From: Gynurincola endophyticus
GTDB taxonomy: Bacteria > Bacteroidota > Bacteroidia > Chitinophagales > Chitinophagaceae
Length of the DNA stretch: 51,092 nucleotides
Direction: 5' to 3'
Assembly: GCF_003991195.1 (NCBI RefSeq)
Contig: NZ_RCWL01000002.1
Coordinates: forward strand, 559,371-610,462
A program made the position numbers and the translations under genes. Under the pieces are notes generated by a model. It was not told the origin of the DNA. It searched no databases and worked only from the letters and a program-made list of their open reading frames with translations. Positions 1-9,224 of this stretch are shown here, one piece after another. The first letter of the stretch is position 1. Each line of letters opens with the position of its first letter.

Positions 1-63
1 AAATTAAGAAGCCCCTACCACTTCGCTTTGGTTTATTCTATCTGATGATCTCCATTTAAACAC

Positions 64-128
64 GAAGGTAATGAAGTTGAAAAGCGAATGAAGTGTTGTC
101 GTTCGCGCTGCTTTACCTTCATACCTTC
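64..128. repeat. Imperfect inverted repeat downstream of the TIG lipoprotein gene
   Basis: The left arm gaaggtaatgaag (64-76) pairs with cttcataccttc (117-128) apart from one extra A. Inside it, gcgaatg (84-90) pairs with cgttcgc (100-106) with one mismatch. It lies 3' of the minus-strand Sus-like genes and could be a transcript-end structure, but there is no clean T tract. The rest of 1-207 shows nothing recognisable. Confidence 0.3.
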
Positions 129-207
129 ATTTTCTTCCTATTTCCCATTGACATTTCAAACATAGAAGGAATTTAGAAATCAAGTTACCATTCATTCTTC
201 TGTGCTA

Positions 208-1233
208 CTAATAGAATCCGATATCATCCAGTACATACAATACACCTTGTCCTCTGAATTCTTTAATTTCCAATGCTGTTAAAGAGGTGGGATTTCCCAG
301 TGATGTAAACGGAATAGCTACATCTACCCACTTGCCGGTTTCACAATCAATCGTCAGCCCGGAAGCACCAATTACGACTCTCAACCGGCTATTTGTTGAA
401 GGCCCCATACAATAGTAGGAGAATTTAACGCCCGAGTAACCGGTCAGATCCATACTACCTGCTGCAGCGGTTCTGCTAAATCTTGACGATCCCCACGAGC
501 CTGCTTTGTAGTCGATAAAAAAGGCAGTAGAACCTCTCCTTATTTCATCTGTATAAGCCACTTCGTAACTATTATGTCCGTAAGGGCTGGCAATAAAATC
601 AGCATTTACCTCTTCATCGAATACAATATATTTAAATCCGAATATTTTGTTAGAAACAGAAGTACCTCTTGGTGTTGTAACCGAAATAGCACCGCTTGCA
701 TAAGTATCCGGGTTCTTCACTTTAACAGAATAGCGGTCGAATTCTACTATTTCTGCAGTAAAATTTCCGATTTTAACTTCAGAAAGAAACAGAAAAAAGT
801 CGCCTGTAATCGTGATTAATTCATCAGCATTTGCCGCCAGTTTATCTACCGAATGAATAACGGGTGGAGGCAGTACTATTTTATACTGATAAGTAACATC
901 CCCGAAAGAAGTAATTACTTTAATCGGATTAGTAGTAGGATCAGGAAGAGAAGCAGGTATTTTCACCGCGATAGAAGTATCGTCTGCAAAAAAATCTTTC
1001 GCTTCAATAGCCACATCACTAAACGAAACGGAATGTGCCGTAGAAAGATATTTTCCTTTGATCAGAATCCACTCGCCAAACAATACCGAATCCTGAAACT
1101 GGTTACGGTCATTGAGAAAAGTAACGCCTTCAATATGTGGCGGTAAAGAGGAAGGTTCGTCAGTTTTTTTCTCACAGGCAACTACTGCTACCAGTAAGAT
1201 TGCTATATAAAAATGATAAAAAGAAGATTTCAT
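208..1233 (-). CDS. IPT/TIG-domain glycan-binding surface lipoprotein (SusE-position)
   Basis: This is the third gene of a susC-susD set and probably a surface glycan-binding lipoprotein that helps the SusC/SusD transporter capture its polysaccharide. The ATG at 1233 gives a short signal peptide ending in VVAC, a lipobox, with the lipidated Cys followed by EKK. A TTG at 1257 overlaps the susD stop and is less likely. Two TIG-like Ig folds follow, at roughly residues 35-115 and 125-205. A C-terminal beta-sandwich ends in VLYVLDDIGFY, typical of carbohydrate-binding modules on such proteins. It starts 17 bases after the susD stop, so it is probably cotranscribed. The bound glycan cannot be told from the sequence. 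Confidence 0.82.
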   Translation of the reverse strand: MKSSFYHFYIAILLVAVVACEKKTDEPSSLPPHIEGVTFLNDRNQFQDSVLFGEWILIKGKYLSTAHSVSFSDVAIEAKDFFADDTSIAVKIPASLPDPTTNPIKVITSFGDVTYQYKIVLPPPVIHSVDKLAANADELITITGDFFLFLSEVKIGNFTAEIVEFDRYSVKVKNPDTYASGAISVTTPRGTSVSNKIFGFKYIVFDEEVNADFIASPYGHNSYEVAYTDEIRRGSTAFFIDYKAGSWGSSRFSRTAAAGSMDLTGYSGVKFSYYCMGPSTNSRLRVVIGASGLTIDCETGKWVDVAIPFTSLGNPTSLTALEIKEFRGQGVLYVLDDIGFY

Positions 1234-1250
1234 AAAATTGTTTTTGAAGA

Positions 1251-2855
1251 TTACCAACCATAATTGTTTTCAGTAATAGCCGTATTGGTAGTGATTTCAC
1301 TTAAAGGAATCGGCATCAGCAGGTTTCTTTCCAAACGCAGTTTAGAAATATTATTCTGACCGGAGGTAATTTTATTCATCACCTGCAAGTAAATTCCCCA
1401 GCGCAACAAATCAAAACGGCGTACGCCTTCGAGTGCCAGTTCTCTGGCGCGCTCGGCAATCACAAAACTTCTGAACGCTTCCCTGGTCATATTTTCAGGT
1501 GAATAATCAGCATTACTTCTTCTTCTTACTCTGTCGAGATAATCATAAGCAACTGTAGTAGGACCTTCATTGTATTCATTATCTGCTTCGGCTATCATCA
1601 ACATTACTTCAGCCAGTCGCATCATCGGAAAGAACGCATCGCTTTGAGAAACAGCAGGACTTGAAACATCTTTATACTTAATCGTATAAGCGCGGTTATC
1701 CGTTCCTCCGTTATTGTTCCATACCAGTCCGTTGAGGTTTGCATATTTTGTATTTTCCCACGACGGATAGTAATATCTTCCGCCGGTATTACTCAAAAAA
1801 TTATGTTCAATGCCATATAATGCACGGTGGTCGTTTTCTTCGTAATCAAGATAATGATTATTGGTCATCCAAACGGCGCCTCTTCCGAAGGTGGAAGTAG
1901 CATTAAAGTAATTGTGAATCTGATTCATAAAAGTGCCTTCCAATGCCTGAATTTCCCAGAGATGTTCTCCCTGATTTCTGTTAGACATTTTCCAAAGATC
2001 CGTCCAGTTCGTAGCCAATGTATAGTCATTGTCAGTAACCACTTCAATCGCTTTATCTCTGGCTAGTTTGAAATATTCTTTCGAGTCAACACCTTCCAAA
2101 CCTTTCACCACACTTTTCTGATGGGTGTAATAAGCGTTATCATTACCTCCTCTAACCTGTATTTGTGCGCCAGACAAAGAACCTGACGCCATGGTTAGGT
2201 AAGTTTTTGCAAGAAAGGCTTTGGCAACACCACGATGTACTCTTCCTAATCCACCCGACTTGGCATGTGCACGTGGCAGTAGCTTTGATTCAGCATTTTT
2301 AAAATCTTCAATCGCCTGATTATACACATTCACGACACTTTCACGTGGTTTATTCGCATCAGGGTCAATTGCCAGAGATGCTGTTCTGATGGGTACAGCG
2401 CCATAGGTTTGTACCAACATAAAATATGACCAGCCTCTTAAAAAGTAGGCTTCACCCAGCATACGTTCGCGTATTTCAGTATCCATATCTTCAATACCCG
2501 ATACATTTTCCAATACAGTATTGGCCCTGTCGATCAGGATATAATAACCACTCCATGGACGTTCCCAGCCCCAATAAGCCAATGGGTTACCTGCGCCCAC
2601 AAAGGATAAATACCAATCGGCCCCACTAATATGATCATCATCGAGCACAGCGAAATTCCAATAAGGCTGTGCAAATAAATCCCACGATAACAATTGACTG
2701 TATACACCATTGATAGCAGCCAATGCATCCGCTTCGTTTTTAAAGAACTGGTTAGGTGATAAAAACGAATAAGCCTTTTCTTCCAATGCTTTTTCGCAGG
2801 AACTTAATCCAACACCCGCTAATAAAGCAGCGTATATATATTTTTTGAAAGTCAT
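1251..2855 (-). CDS. RagB/SusD family nutrient-uptake outer-membrane lipoprotein
   Basis: This is the SusD-like lid of an outer-membrane glycan transporter, anchored on the cell surface. The signal peptide ends at LSSC with lipidated Cys20. The N-terminal part has the usual SusD segment SPNQFFKNEADALAAINGVY. Near the C terminus come a helical stretch around MRLAEVMLMIAEADNE and the family hallmark ERARELALEGVRRFDLLRW. The length of 534 residues is normal. The gene follows susC by 17 bases and precedes the TIG lipoprotein. Which glycan is bound cannot be read from the sequence. Confidence 0.95.
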   Translation of the reverse strand: MTFKKYIYAALLAGVGLSSCEKALEEKAYSFLSPNQFFKNEADALAAINGVYSQLLSWDLFAQPYWNFAVLDDDHISGADWYLSFVGAGNPLAYWGWERPWSGYYILIDRANTVLENVSGIEDMDTEIRERMLGEAYFLRGWSYFMLVQTYGAVPIRTASLAIDPDANKPRESVVNVYNQAIEDFKNAESKLLPRAHAKSGGLGRVHRGVAKAFLAKTYLTMASGSLSGAQIQVRGGNDNAYYTHQKSVVKGLEGVDSKEYFKLARDKAIEVVTDNDYTLATNWTDLWKMSNRNQGEHLWEIQALEGTFMNQIHNYFNATSTFGRGAVWMTNNHYLDYEENDHRALYGIEHNFLSNTGGRYYYPSWENTKYANLNGLVWNNNGGTDNRAYTIKYKDVSSPAVSQSDAFFPMMRLAEVMLMIAEADNEYNEGPTTVAYDYLDRVRRRSNADYSPENMTREAFRSFVIAERARELALEGVRRFDLLRWGIYLQVMNKITSGQNNISKLRLERNLLMPIPLSEITTNTAITENNYGW

Positions 2856-2872
2856 TGCAGTTGTTTTAATAG

Positions 2873-5800
2873 TTAGAAATTACAACGTAAGCTGAGGTTA
2901 TAGGATCTTGCATTCGGATAACCGCCCAGGTCAACACCGAACAATGCCGGATTATCACCGTAACTGTTTACTTCCGGATCATATCCGCTATAATTTGTTA
3001 TGGTAAACAAATTATTGATACTTAGTCCTACCCTCAATGATTTAATAACTTCTGTATTTCTCAGAGGTACATTATATCCTACTGTAATATTCCTCAACCG
3101 AACAAAAGAACCGTCTTCAACAAATCGTCTGCTGAACAGGAAAGATCTCCAGAACTGACGCATGATTTTTGGGTTTTGAATCTGACTGTTATCTTGTCCT
3201 TCAGCCCAGGCACTATTCCACATATCATAGGTAATATTTTTATTACCACCCAGATTAGCATTGAATCGGGTATTCATATTAATTACATCATTTCCCTGAA
3301 CTGCATGAATAAAAAAGCTCAGGTCAAAGTTTTTATATCTGAAACGGTTATTTAATCCTAAAGTATAATTCGGATTCACATCTCCGATCAGTGTACGATC
3401 TTCAATAGTAATAGCAGAAGGATCACCATCGAGGTTTCTATATTTAATTTCACCTACCATACGGCGGATAATTTCAGGGGCCTGGTTGGTGTATTGCAGG
3501 TCATGACGAACTTCAGCTTCATTATCGTAGTAACCATCTTCGATATAACCCCATAGTGCACCAATCGGCTGACCCACCATTTGCACAAAAGGAGCATCAC
3601 TGGTAGAAATATTACCGGCAAATTGCATCAGGTGATCACTTCCCAAACTCAGAATTTTATTTCTGTTAAAGGAAATATTAAAATTGGAAGTCCATTCGAA
3701 ATCTTTTTTCTTAACAATATCTGCATTCACGACCACTTCAATACCTCTGTTCCTGACAGATCCGGAATTGATCAGCTTTCTGGTATAGCCGGTAGAATTA
3801 GGAATGGCAACATACTGTAGCAGATCATTGGTAATTTTAGAATAAGCATCTACAGTTACACTGATGCGGTTATTCATAAAACCCATATCCAGTCCAAGAT
3901 TATAAGCTTCAGTTCTTTCCCATCTGAGATCGGGATTGGGCGGACCGGAAGTAACATCATACCCTAACCCACTTTGAAGGTTGCCATTGAAAGGATAATT
4001 ATTCACGACCAACTTTGGTAAAGAGCCATAACTGGGAATACCTGCCCCTCCGGTAACACCATAGCTCAGCCTTAATTTAAGGTCAGAGAAATACGTTACA
4101 TTTTTCATGAAATCTTCATTCAGTATTTTCCATGCAAAACCTGCAGAAGGGAAAAATCCGAATTTATTATTCGCACCGAATTTACTCGAACCGTCATTTC
4201 TGAAAGAAGCAGTAATCAGATAACGGTCATCATAATTATAATTGATTCTTCCCAGGTAAGAAATATTGGTAACCTCTGAACGATTACCGATGACCGGCAT
4301 TACCACTTCACCCATTTGCAGGTTTTCGTTAGCCAAAAAATCATTGGTAAAAGTTTTTGCCTCCGCTCTTTTCCACTGACTATTTATATTTTCGTAAGTC
4401 ATACCCCCCATTGCGGTAATTGAACTTTTACCAAAAGTTTCAGTGTAAGTAAGAATAGACTCAGACAATAAACTATTCCAGATATTATCTGCTTTCATTC
4501 CCCATCCTTTCATACTGAATCCTTCGTACACGGTGCTGGGATAATACTGATCTCTCAAACCGCTGGTATAGTTAAAACCTACATTCTGACGAAATTTAAG
4601 TGCATTACTGAGTTTTACTTCGAGGTAATTGGAAGTAAAAATATTAATATTCGTAACCCTGTTTAAAACATCTCTGGTATAAATAACAGGATTCGTAATG
4701 AAAAAATCAGCTCCTTCGCCGTCGAATGCCTCGACTGAGCTCATATGTGTGGGATAGGTCATTAAAGAGCGGATAATACCCGCGCTGGCGGCATCCGACT
4801 TGTCGGTACCTGTTTTAACACCGTTGGTAATTGTGCGTGAAATAGTACTACTGGTTCCTATTTTAATACGTGAACCGATATTTCTGTGCAGACCGATATT
4901 CAAACCTATTTTATTATAATCGGAGTTTTGAATAATCCCTTCCTGGTCAATATAATTGAAAGAAATATTATGTGTTCCGTTTTCATTACCGCCGGAGATA
5001 GCAATTGAATGGTTCTGGCTTATACCGCTTCTGAAAACCTGATCCTGCCAGTTGATGTGCTGGTTACGATAAGTTTCCACGTCAGGAAAGGGTAAGGTAT
5101 AGCTTGTGCCATCGTATTTATTAGCATTTTCATAGGCAAGGTTTTGAAACCGAACGTAATCATACGGATTCAGAACATCAATTTTTTTAGATACCTGAGC
5201 TACTCCAACGGTAGAATTAAAATCGATTCTGTCTTTACCGGCCTTTCCTTTTTTTGTAGTAATAATAACCACTCCGTTTGCACCTCTGGCACCATAAATG
5301 GCAGTAGCAGAAGCATCTTTCAGAACGTCGATCGATTCGATATCATTGACATTCAGAAAAGACAAAACGTTTAAAGTTTGCTTTTCATCGTCGCCGATTG
5401 CAGCAGGTGTAGATCCTGAATTTGAATTATTAAAAGGTACACCGTCTATCACATACAAAGGCTCTGTACCTCCGGTAAAAGAATTTGAACCTCTGATGCG
5501 CATACTTAAACCGGCTCCCGGAGCGCCGTCATTTTGCGTAATATTCACACCGGCTAATTTACCTTGCATTGCCTGCACGATATTGATAGGATTTTCGCGC
5601 ACCAAATCTTCAGCACTGATTCTTTGAACAGCTCCTGTAAGATCTGATTTTTTAACCGTTCCATATCCGATGACGATCGCCTCATTCATCAGGTCAGACT
5701 TTGCAGTTAAACGAACATTGATGACCCTTTTAGAACCGATGGTATGGGTTTGAGATTCCATCCCCACAAAAGAAAATACCAATTCTCTAATGGAGCTGGC

Positions 5801-5995
5801 AACCGAAAGTTGAAAACTACCATCTTTTAAAGAAAGGGCAGAGTGTTTACCATCTTTAGAGCCAACGGAAGCACCTTCCAATGGCTGCCCTTGCTCATCT
5901 GTAATTTTTCCCGTGATAATAATGTTTTGTGCATGGAGAGTTGCTGACAGGGAGAGACACAGCAACCATAAGCAGAGTTTCCGAAATGTATTCAT
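2873..5995 (-). CDS. SusC/RagA family TonB-linked outer-membrane transporter
   Basis: This is the outer-membrane channel that imports oligosaccharides using TonB energy. A signal peptide of about 22 residues (ending LHAQ) is followed by a carboxypeptidase-regulatory-like Ig fold (ITGKITDEQGQPLEGASV). A plug domain starts near residue 115 and holds the SusC signatures LYVIDGVPF and ATAIYGARGANGVVIITTKK. A 22-strand-type beta barrel then runs to a terminal aromatic residue (SLRCNF). The length of 1040 residues is typical. It leads the operon with susD and the TIG lipoprotein and is divergent from an AraC-type gene that may control it. Confidence 0.96.
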   Translation of the reverse strand: MNTFRKLCLWLLCLSLSATLHAQNIIITGKITDEQGQPLEGASVGSKDGKHSALSLKDGSFQLSVASSIRELVFSFVGMESQTHTIGSKRVINVRLTAKSDLMNEAIVIGYGTVKKSDLTGAVQRISAEDLVRENPINIVQAMQGKLAGVNITQNDGAPGAGLSMRIRGSNSFTGGTEPLYVIDGVPFNNSNSGSTPAAIGDDEKQTLNVLSFLNVNDIESIDVLKDASATAIYGARGANGVVIITTKKGKAGKDRIDFNSTVGVAQVSKKIDVLNPYDYVRFQNLAYENANKYDGTSYTLPFPDVETYRNQHINWQDQVFRSGISQNHSIAISGGNENGTHNISFNYIDQEGIIQNSDYNKIGLNIGLHRNIGSRIKIGTSSTISRTITNGVKTGTDKSDAASAGIIRSLMTYPTHMSSVEAFDGEGADFFITNPVIYTRDVLNRVTNINIFTSNYLEVKLSNALKFRQNVGFNYTSGLRDQYYPSTVYEGFSMKGWGMKADNIWNSLLSESILTYTETFGKSSITAMGGMTYENINSQWKRAEAKTFTNDFLANENLQMGEVVMPVIGNRSEVTNISYLGRINYNYDDRYLITASFRNDGSSKFGANNKFGFFPSAGFAWKILNEDFMKNVTYFSDLKLRLSYGVTGGAGIPSYGSLPKLVVNNYPFNGNLQSGLGYDVTSGPPNPDLRWERTEAYNLGLDMGFMNNRISVTVDAYSKITNDLLQYVAIPNSTGYTRKLINSGSVRNRGIEVVVNADIVKKKDFEWTSNFNISFNRNKILSLGSDHLMQFAGNISTSDAPFVQMVGQPIGALWGYIEDGYYDNEAEVRHDLQYTNQAPEIIRRMVGEIKYRNLDGDPSAITIEDRTLIGDVNPNYTLGLNNRFRYKNFDLSFFIHAVQGNDVINMNTRFNANLGGNKNITYDMWNSAWAEGQDNSQIQNPKIMRQFWRSFLFSRRFVEDGSFVRLRNITVGYNVPLRNTEVIKSLRVGLSINNLFTITNYSGYDPEVNSYGDNPALFGVDLGGYPNARSYNLSLRCNF

Positions 5996-6015
5996 ATAGC
6001 AGCAGCTTTAGAGCT

Positions 6016-6023
6016 CAAAAATA
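6016..6023 (-). promoter_or_regulatory. Candidate -7 box for the susC operon
   Basis: Read on the minus strand the sequence is TATTTTTG, matching the Bacteroidota -7 consensus TAnnTTTG. It sits about 20 bases upstream of the susC ATG. No convincing TTTG -33 element lies at the right distance, so the call is tentative. Confidence 0.35.
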
Positions 6024-6182
6024 GGCATCATATTTATCCTTTATATAATACTATTTTAACATTATATTATACTAATACAGCAATTTATGTTCATAACCTA
6101 CTTTAAGACAGCATAAAATCAATATTTCAGAAATTTTGCTCTAAGTTTATCTTTAACTTATTTATTATACTTTTTTAGCCAT

Positions 6183-7055
6183 ATGAGTATACTAAAAGAA
6201 ATTACCCCACTTGCCAACGACGATTGCTTTACGATCTTCAGCAGAAGTAAATCTGCTTTTGATTTCCCTTATCATTACCACGATGAAATGGAAATCAACT
6301 TCATCCTCAATGCCAAAGGAGCTAAACGGATCATAGCCGGTGTTGAGGAAGAAATCGACGATATTGAACTCGTACTGGTCGGCTCCAACATCCCTCACGT
6401 ATGGGAAACACATAAATGTAACAGCCTCGATATTCAGGAAGTAACCATACAGTTTCATAAAGACCTTCTTGATGACAAATTTTTAAGAAGGGGGCAACTG
6501 AAGTTCATGCGGGAGATGTTACAGAAGTCTAAATACGGTATTGCCTTCTCCAGAAACACCGCCCTTCATTTAAAGGAAAGGTTATTGTCTTTGCATACGA
6601 AACAGAACTTTGACTCGGTTATTGAATTATTATCCATTTTACACGACTTATCGATTTCCAGAAATACAAGGCTATTATGTGACGATTCGATGAGTAGTCC
6701 GGCTATTATATACAACAGCAGAAGAATTGAAAAAGTAATGCAGTACCTGCAAAGTAATTATGACAAAAATGTTCAGCTCAGCGATTGTGCCAAACTCGTT
6801 AACATGGCGGATGTTTCTTTCAGCCGCTTTTTCAAAAACAAAACCGGTATGAGTTTCATTGATACGCTGATTCAGATCAGAATCGGCAAGGCATCACGTT
6901 CATTAATTGATACTCACCAGACCGTTTCGGAAATTGCTTACAATTGCGGTTTTAATAATATTTCAAATTTCAACCGTAAGTTCAAGCAACTCAAAAACAT
7001 TACTCCTGCCGAGTTCAGAGCCAATCACCGGAAGGGAAACAGAATTTTCATTTAA
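6183..7055 (+). CDS. AraC family transcriptional regulator with cupin-type sensor domain
   Basis: The N-terminal half looks like a cupin ligand-binding fold, with HYHDEMEINFILNAKG near residues 31-46 and VGSNIPHVWE near 88-97. The C-terminal 100 residues hold two helix-turn-helix motifs of the AraC/XylS type, including LSDCAKLVNMADVSFSRFFK and the signature IAYNCGFNNISNFNRKFK. The length of 290 residues is standard. It is divergent from the susC operon with a 187-bp spacer and is followed after 17 bases by an SGNH hydrolase. It is a plausible sugar-responsive activator of the uptake locus, though that target is inferred from position only. Confidence 0.9.
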   Translation: MSILKEITPLANDDCFTIFSRSKSAFDFPYHYHDEMEINFILNAKGAKRIIAGVEEEIDDIELVLVGSNIPHVWETHKCNSLDIQEVTIQFHKDLLDDKFLRRGQLKFMREMLQKSKYGIAFSRNTALHLKERLLSLHTKQNFDSVIELLSILHDLSISRNTRLLCDDSMSSPAIIYNSRRIEKVMQYLQSNYDKNVQLSDCAKLVNMADVSFSRFFKNKTGMSFIDTLIQIRIGKASRSLIDTHQTVSEIAYNCGFNNISNFNRKFKQLKNITPAEFRANHRKGNRIFI

Positions 7056-7072
7056 CAAACCATAGCAATCAC

Positions 7073-7732
7073 ATGAGGATCGATTTAAAAAAAATTGTAG
7101 CAACTCTTTTTATCAGTATTTCAACGTTATCCCTTTTCGGGCAAGCTTATTACCAGGAAATACAGCGTTTTAAACGGGCAGATTCATTGTCATTTCCGGC
7201 TGCCAATCAAATTCTTTTTATAGGCAGTTCTACGTTTACCAACTGGAAAGATGTTCAACAAGACTTTCCCGGTTTCAACATTATCAATCGTGGATTCGGA
7301 GGTTCTAAATTAACCGACCAGATTTTCTATGCAAATGAAATTCTGTTTCCTTATCAGCCTAAACAGATAGTGATTTATTGCGGAGAAAATGATTTGAACA
7401 AAGAAACGAACGGAGATATTGTATTCGAACGTTTTAAAGAGCTTTATTATTTAATCAGAAAACAGTTACCCAAAACTCCGATTTTATATATTTCATTAAA
7501 ACCTTCCCCCTTTAAACGTCCACATATGGAGGAGCTGCAAAAAGCCAATCATCGAATTGCAGCATTTATTAAAAAAACAGGAAAACGAATTGAATACCTG
7601 GATATGTACAGCTTAATGATGGTCAATGATACCGACATTATGCCGCATATTTTTTTAAGCGATAGTTTACATATGAACCGGGCGGGTTATGATATCTGGA
7701 AAAAAGCGATAGAACCGAAGTTGAAGAAATAA
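7073..7732 (+). CDS. Secreted SGNH/GDSL-type hydrolase
   Basis: This is probably an esterase acting on acylated carbohydrate or a similar ester. A signal peptide (MRIDLKKIVATLFISISTLS) ends near residue 24. Block I reads FIGSSTFTNW with Ser53 as likely nucleophile; the usual GDS is GSS here. GFGGS near residues 75-79 matches block II, GENDL near 104-108 matches block III with Asn106, and SDSLH near 196-200 supplies the Asp197-x-x-His200 pair. It lies 17 bases after the AraC-type gene, so the two are likely cotranscribed and linked to the neighbouring glycan-uptake locus. The substrate is unknown. Confidence 0.85.
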   Translation: MRIDLKKIVATLFISISTLSLFGQAYYQEIQRFKRADSLSFPAANQILFIGSSTFTNWKDVQQDFPGFNIINRGFGGSKLTDQIFYANEILFPYQPKQIVIYCGENDLNKETNGDIVFERFKELYYLIRKQLPKTPILYISLKPSPFKRPHMEELQKANHRIAAFIKKTGKRIEYLDMYSLMMVNDTDIMPHIFLSDSLHMNRAGYDIWKKAIEPKLKK

Positions 7733-7762
7733 AAATGGCGGGTAAAACACCCGCCATTTTTT
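7731..7762. terminator. Bidirectional rho-independent terminator
   Basis: The stem tggcgggt (7736-7743) pairs with acccgcca (7749-7756) around an aaaac loop. It is flanked by A5 on the left and T6 on the right, so it can work for both converging genes, the SGNH hydrolase and the cysteine desulfurase. Confidence 0.9.
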
Positions 7763-8894
7763 ATACCAGTTCTTTTAATTTATTAATCACCTGATCAATT
7801 TCTTCTTTTGTATTGTTTTTACTGAAAGAAAAACGAACAGCTACGCGGTTCGGATCACCATTCAGTGCTTTAATGACGTGCGACCCCTGATTAGCACCGC
7901 TCGTACAGGCACTTCCTCCAGACGCACAGATATTGTTGATATCTAAGTTAAACAGCAACATTTCAGATTTTTCATTGATGGGAAATGAAGCACTCAATAC
8001 GGTATATAAGCTCCTTTCATGATCTCCGTTAAAACTAACACCGGGAATGTTAGCCTTTAACTGATCACGCATATAAAATCGAAGGTCATTGATATATTGA
8101 GCATCTTTTTCGAAATGCGCTGTAGCTAATTCAAGTGCTTTGGCAAAACCGATGATACCATAAAGGTTTTCAGTACCGGCTCTCATGTTTCTCTCCTGCG
8201 AACCTCCATGAATATAAGGTTTGATTTTTACATCCTGGTTGATATATAATATACCGACTCCTTTCGGACCGTGAAATTTATGACCGGCACCGGTAATAAA
8301 ATGCACAGGTGTATTTTTTAAATCAAAAGGAAAATGACCTACTGTTTGCACAGTATCGGAATGGAAAATAGCATCGTATTTTTTACAAAGCTCACCCACC
8401 GCGTGTATATCTAAGAGATTACCGATTTCATTGTTCGCATGCATTAAGGTCACCAAAGTTTTTTCGCTGGCATCTGCCAGTAAAGATTCCAGGTGCTCCA
8501 TATCTACATGTCCGCTGGGTAAAATTTTCACATAACTCAACCTGGCCTCGCCGGTATGGTGTAAATGTTCTACCGTATGCAGGGTAGCATGGTGTTCAAT
8601 CGGAGAGGAAATAATATGCTTGCATCCCAAATCTCTTACTGACGCCGTAATAGCCGTGTTAGAACTCTCCGTACCGCCGGATGTAAAGAATATTTCAGAA
8701 GGATGCGCATTCAGAATCTTTGCAACGCTCTTTCGCGCGTTCTCAATTCCTAATCTACTTTCTCTGCCATAAGAATAAATGGATGAAGGATTACCAAACT
8801 GCTCTCTCATGTAAGGAAGCATCGCTTCTAAAACTTCAGGGTCTAATGGGGTAGTTGCGGCATTATCGAAATAAATTCTATTCTTCACGCTCAT
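7761..8894 (-). CDS. Cysteine desulfurase (NifS/IscS-like, class V aminotransferase)
   Basis: This PLP enzyme takes sulfur from L-cysteine for Fe-S clusters, thiolated tRNA or cofactors in the cytoplasm. From the ATG at 8894 it is 377 residues, starting MSVKNRIYFDNAATTPLDPE. An upstream GTG at 8930 is less likely. Visible sites are SGGTESSNT (72-80), His101 stacking on PLP, Asp180, the PLP lysine Lys206 in TGAGHKFHGPKG, and the persulfide Cys330 in SGGSACTSG. The active-site loop is of the group I (NifS/IscS) type. No iscU, iscA or suf genes are adjacent, so its acceptor is unclear. Confidence 0.93.
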   Translation of the reverse strand: MSVKNRIYFDNAATTPLDPEVLEAMLPYMREQFGNPSSIYSYGRESRLGIENARKSVAKILNAHPSEIFFTSGGTESSNTAITASVRDLGCKHIISSPIEHHATLHTVEHLHHTGEARLSYVKILPSGHVDMEHLESLLADASEKTLVTLMHANNEIGNLLDIHAVGELCKKYDAIFHSDTVQTVGHFPFDLKNTPVHFITGAGHKFHGPKGVGILYINQDVKIKPYIHGGSQERNMRAGTENLYGIIGFAKALELATAHFEKDAQYINDLRFYMRDQLKANIPGVSFNGDHERSLYTVLSASFPINEKSEMLLFNLDINNICASGGSACTSGANQGSHVIKALNGDPNRVAVRFSFSKNNTKEEIDQVINKLKELV

Positions 8895-9193
8895 AGTCTT
8901 GTTTTTACTAATCAGTTTCCAATGGATCACAAATTTCCTAAAATAATTTCTATTTCAATGCTGTTATTTGTAATATTTAGATTCCGTTAAGAGATGCCCT
9001 GCTTTTTTAAAAGGAATGAACTGAAAAAGGTATTTTTTATCGCTTTTTCTAATCTATTATTTCGCTAGACTTCCAACGGGCCTAACTATTAAGATACAAA
9101 ATTTTCCAGACTTTACCAAACGTATTGATTTACATACAATTGAAGCCTGTTATTTTATCCGGTTTTTAGAAAATCAGGGGTATAGTATAAAAG
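8895..9193. other. Intergenic region without a recognisable gene
   Basis: About 300 AT-rich bases lie upstream of the cysteine desulfurase gene and must hold its promoter. No exact TAnnTTTG box, tRNA-like fold or credible small frame was seen. Confidence 0.4.
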
Positions 9194-9221
9194 AAAAAAG
9201 CTGCCTTGAGGCAGCTTTTTT
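9194..9221. terminator. Rho-independent terminator downstream of glmM
   Basis: A perfect 12-bp stem (9194-9205 with 9210-9221) has a ttga loop and runs of A6 and T6 on its flanks. It sits just past the minus-strand glmM stop and reads as its terminator; the symmetry allows use in both directions. Confidence 0.9.
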
Positions 9222-9224
9222 CTT

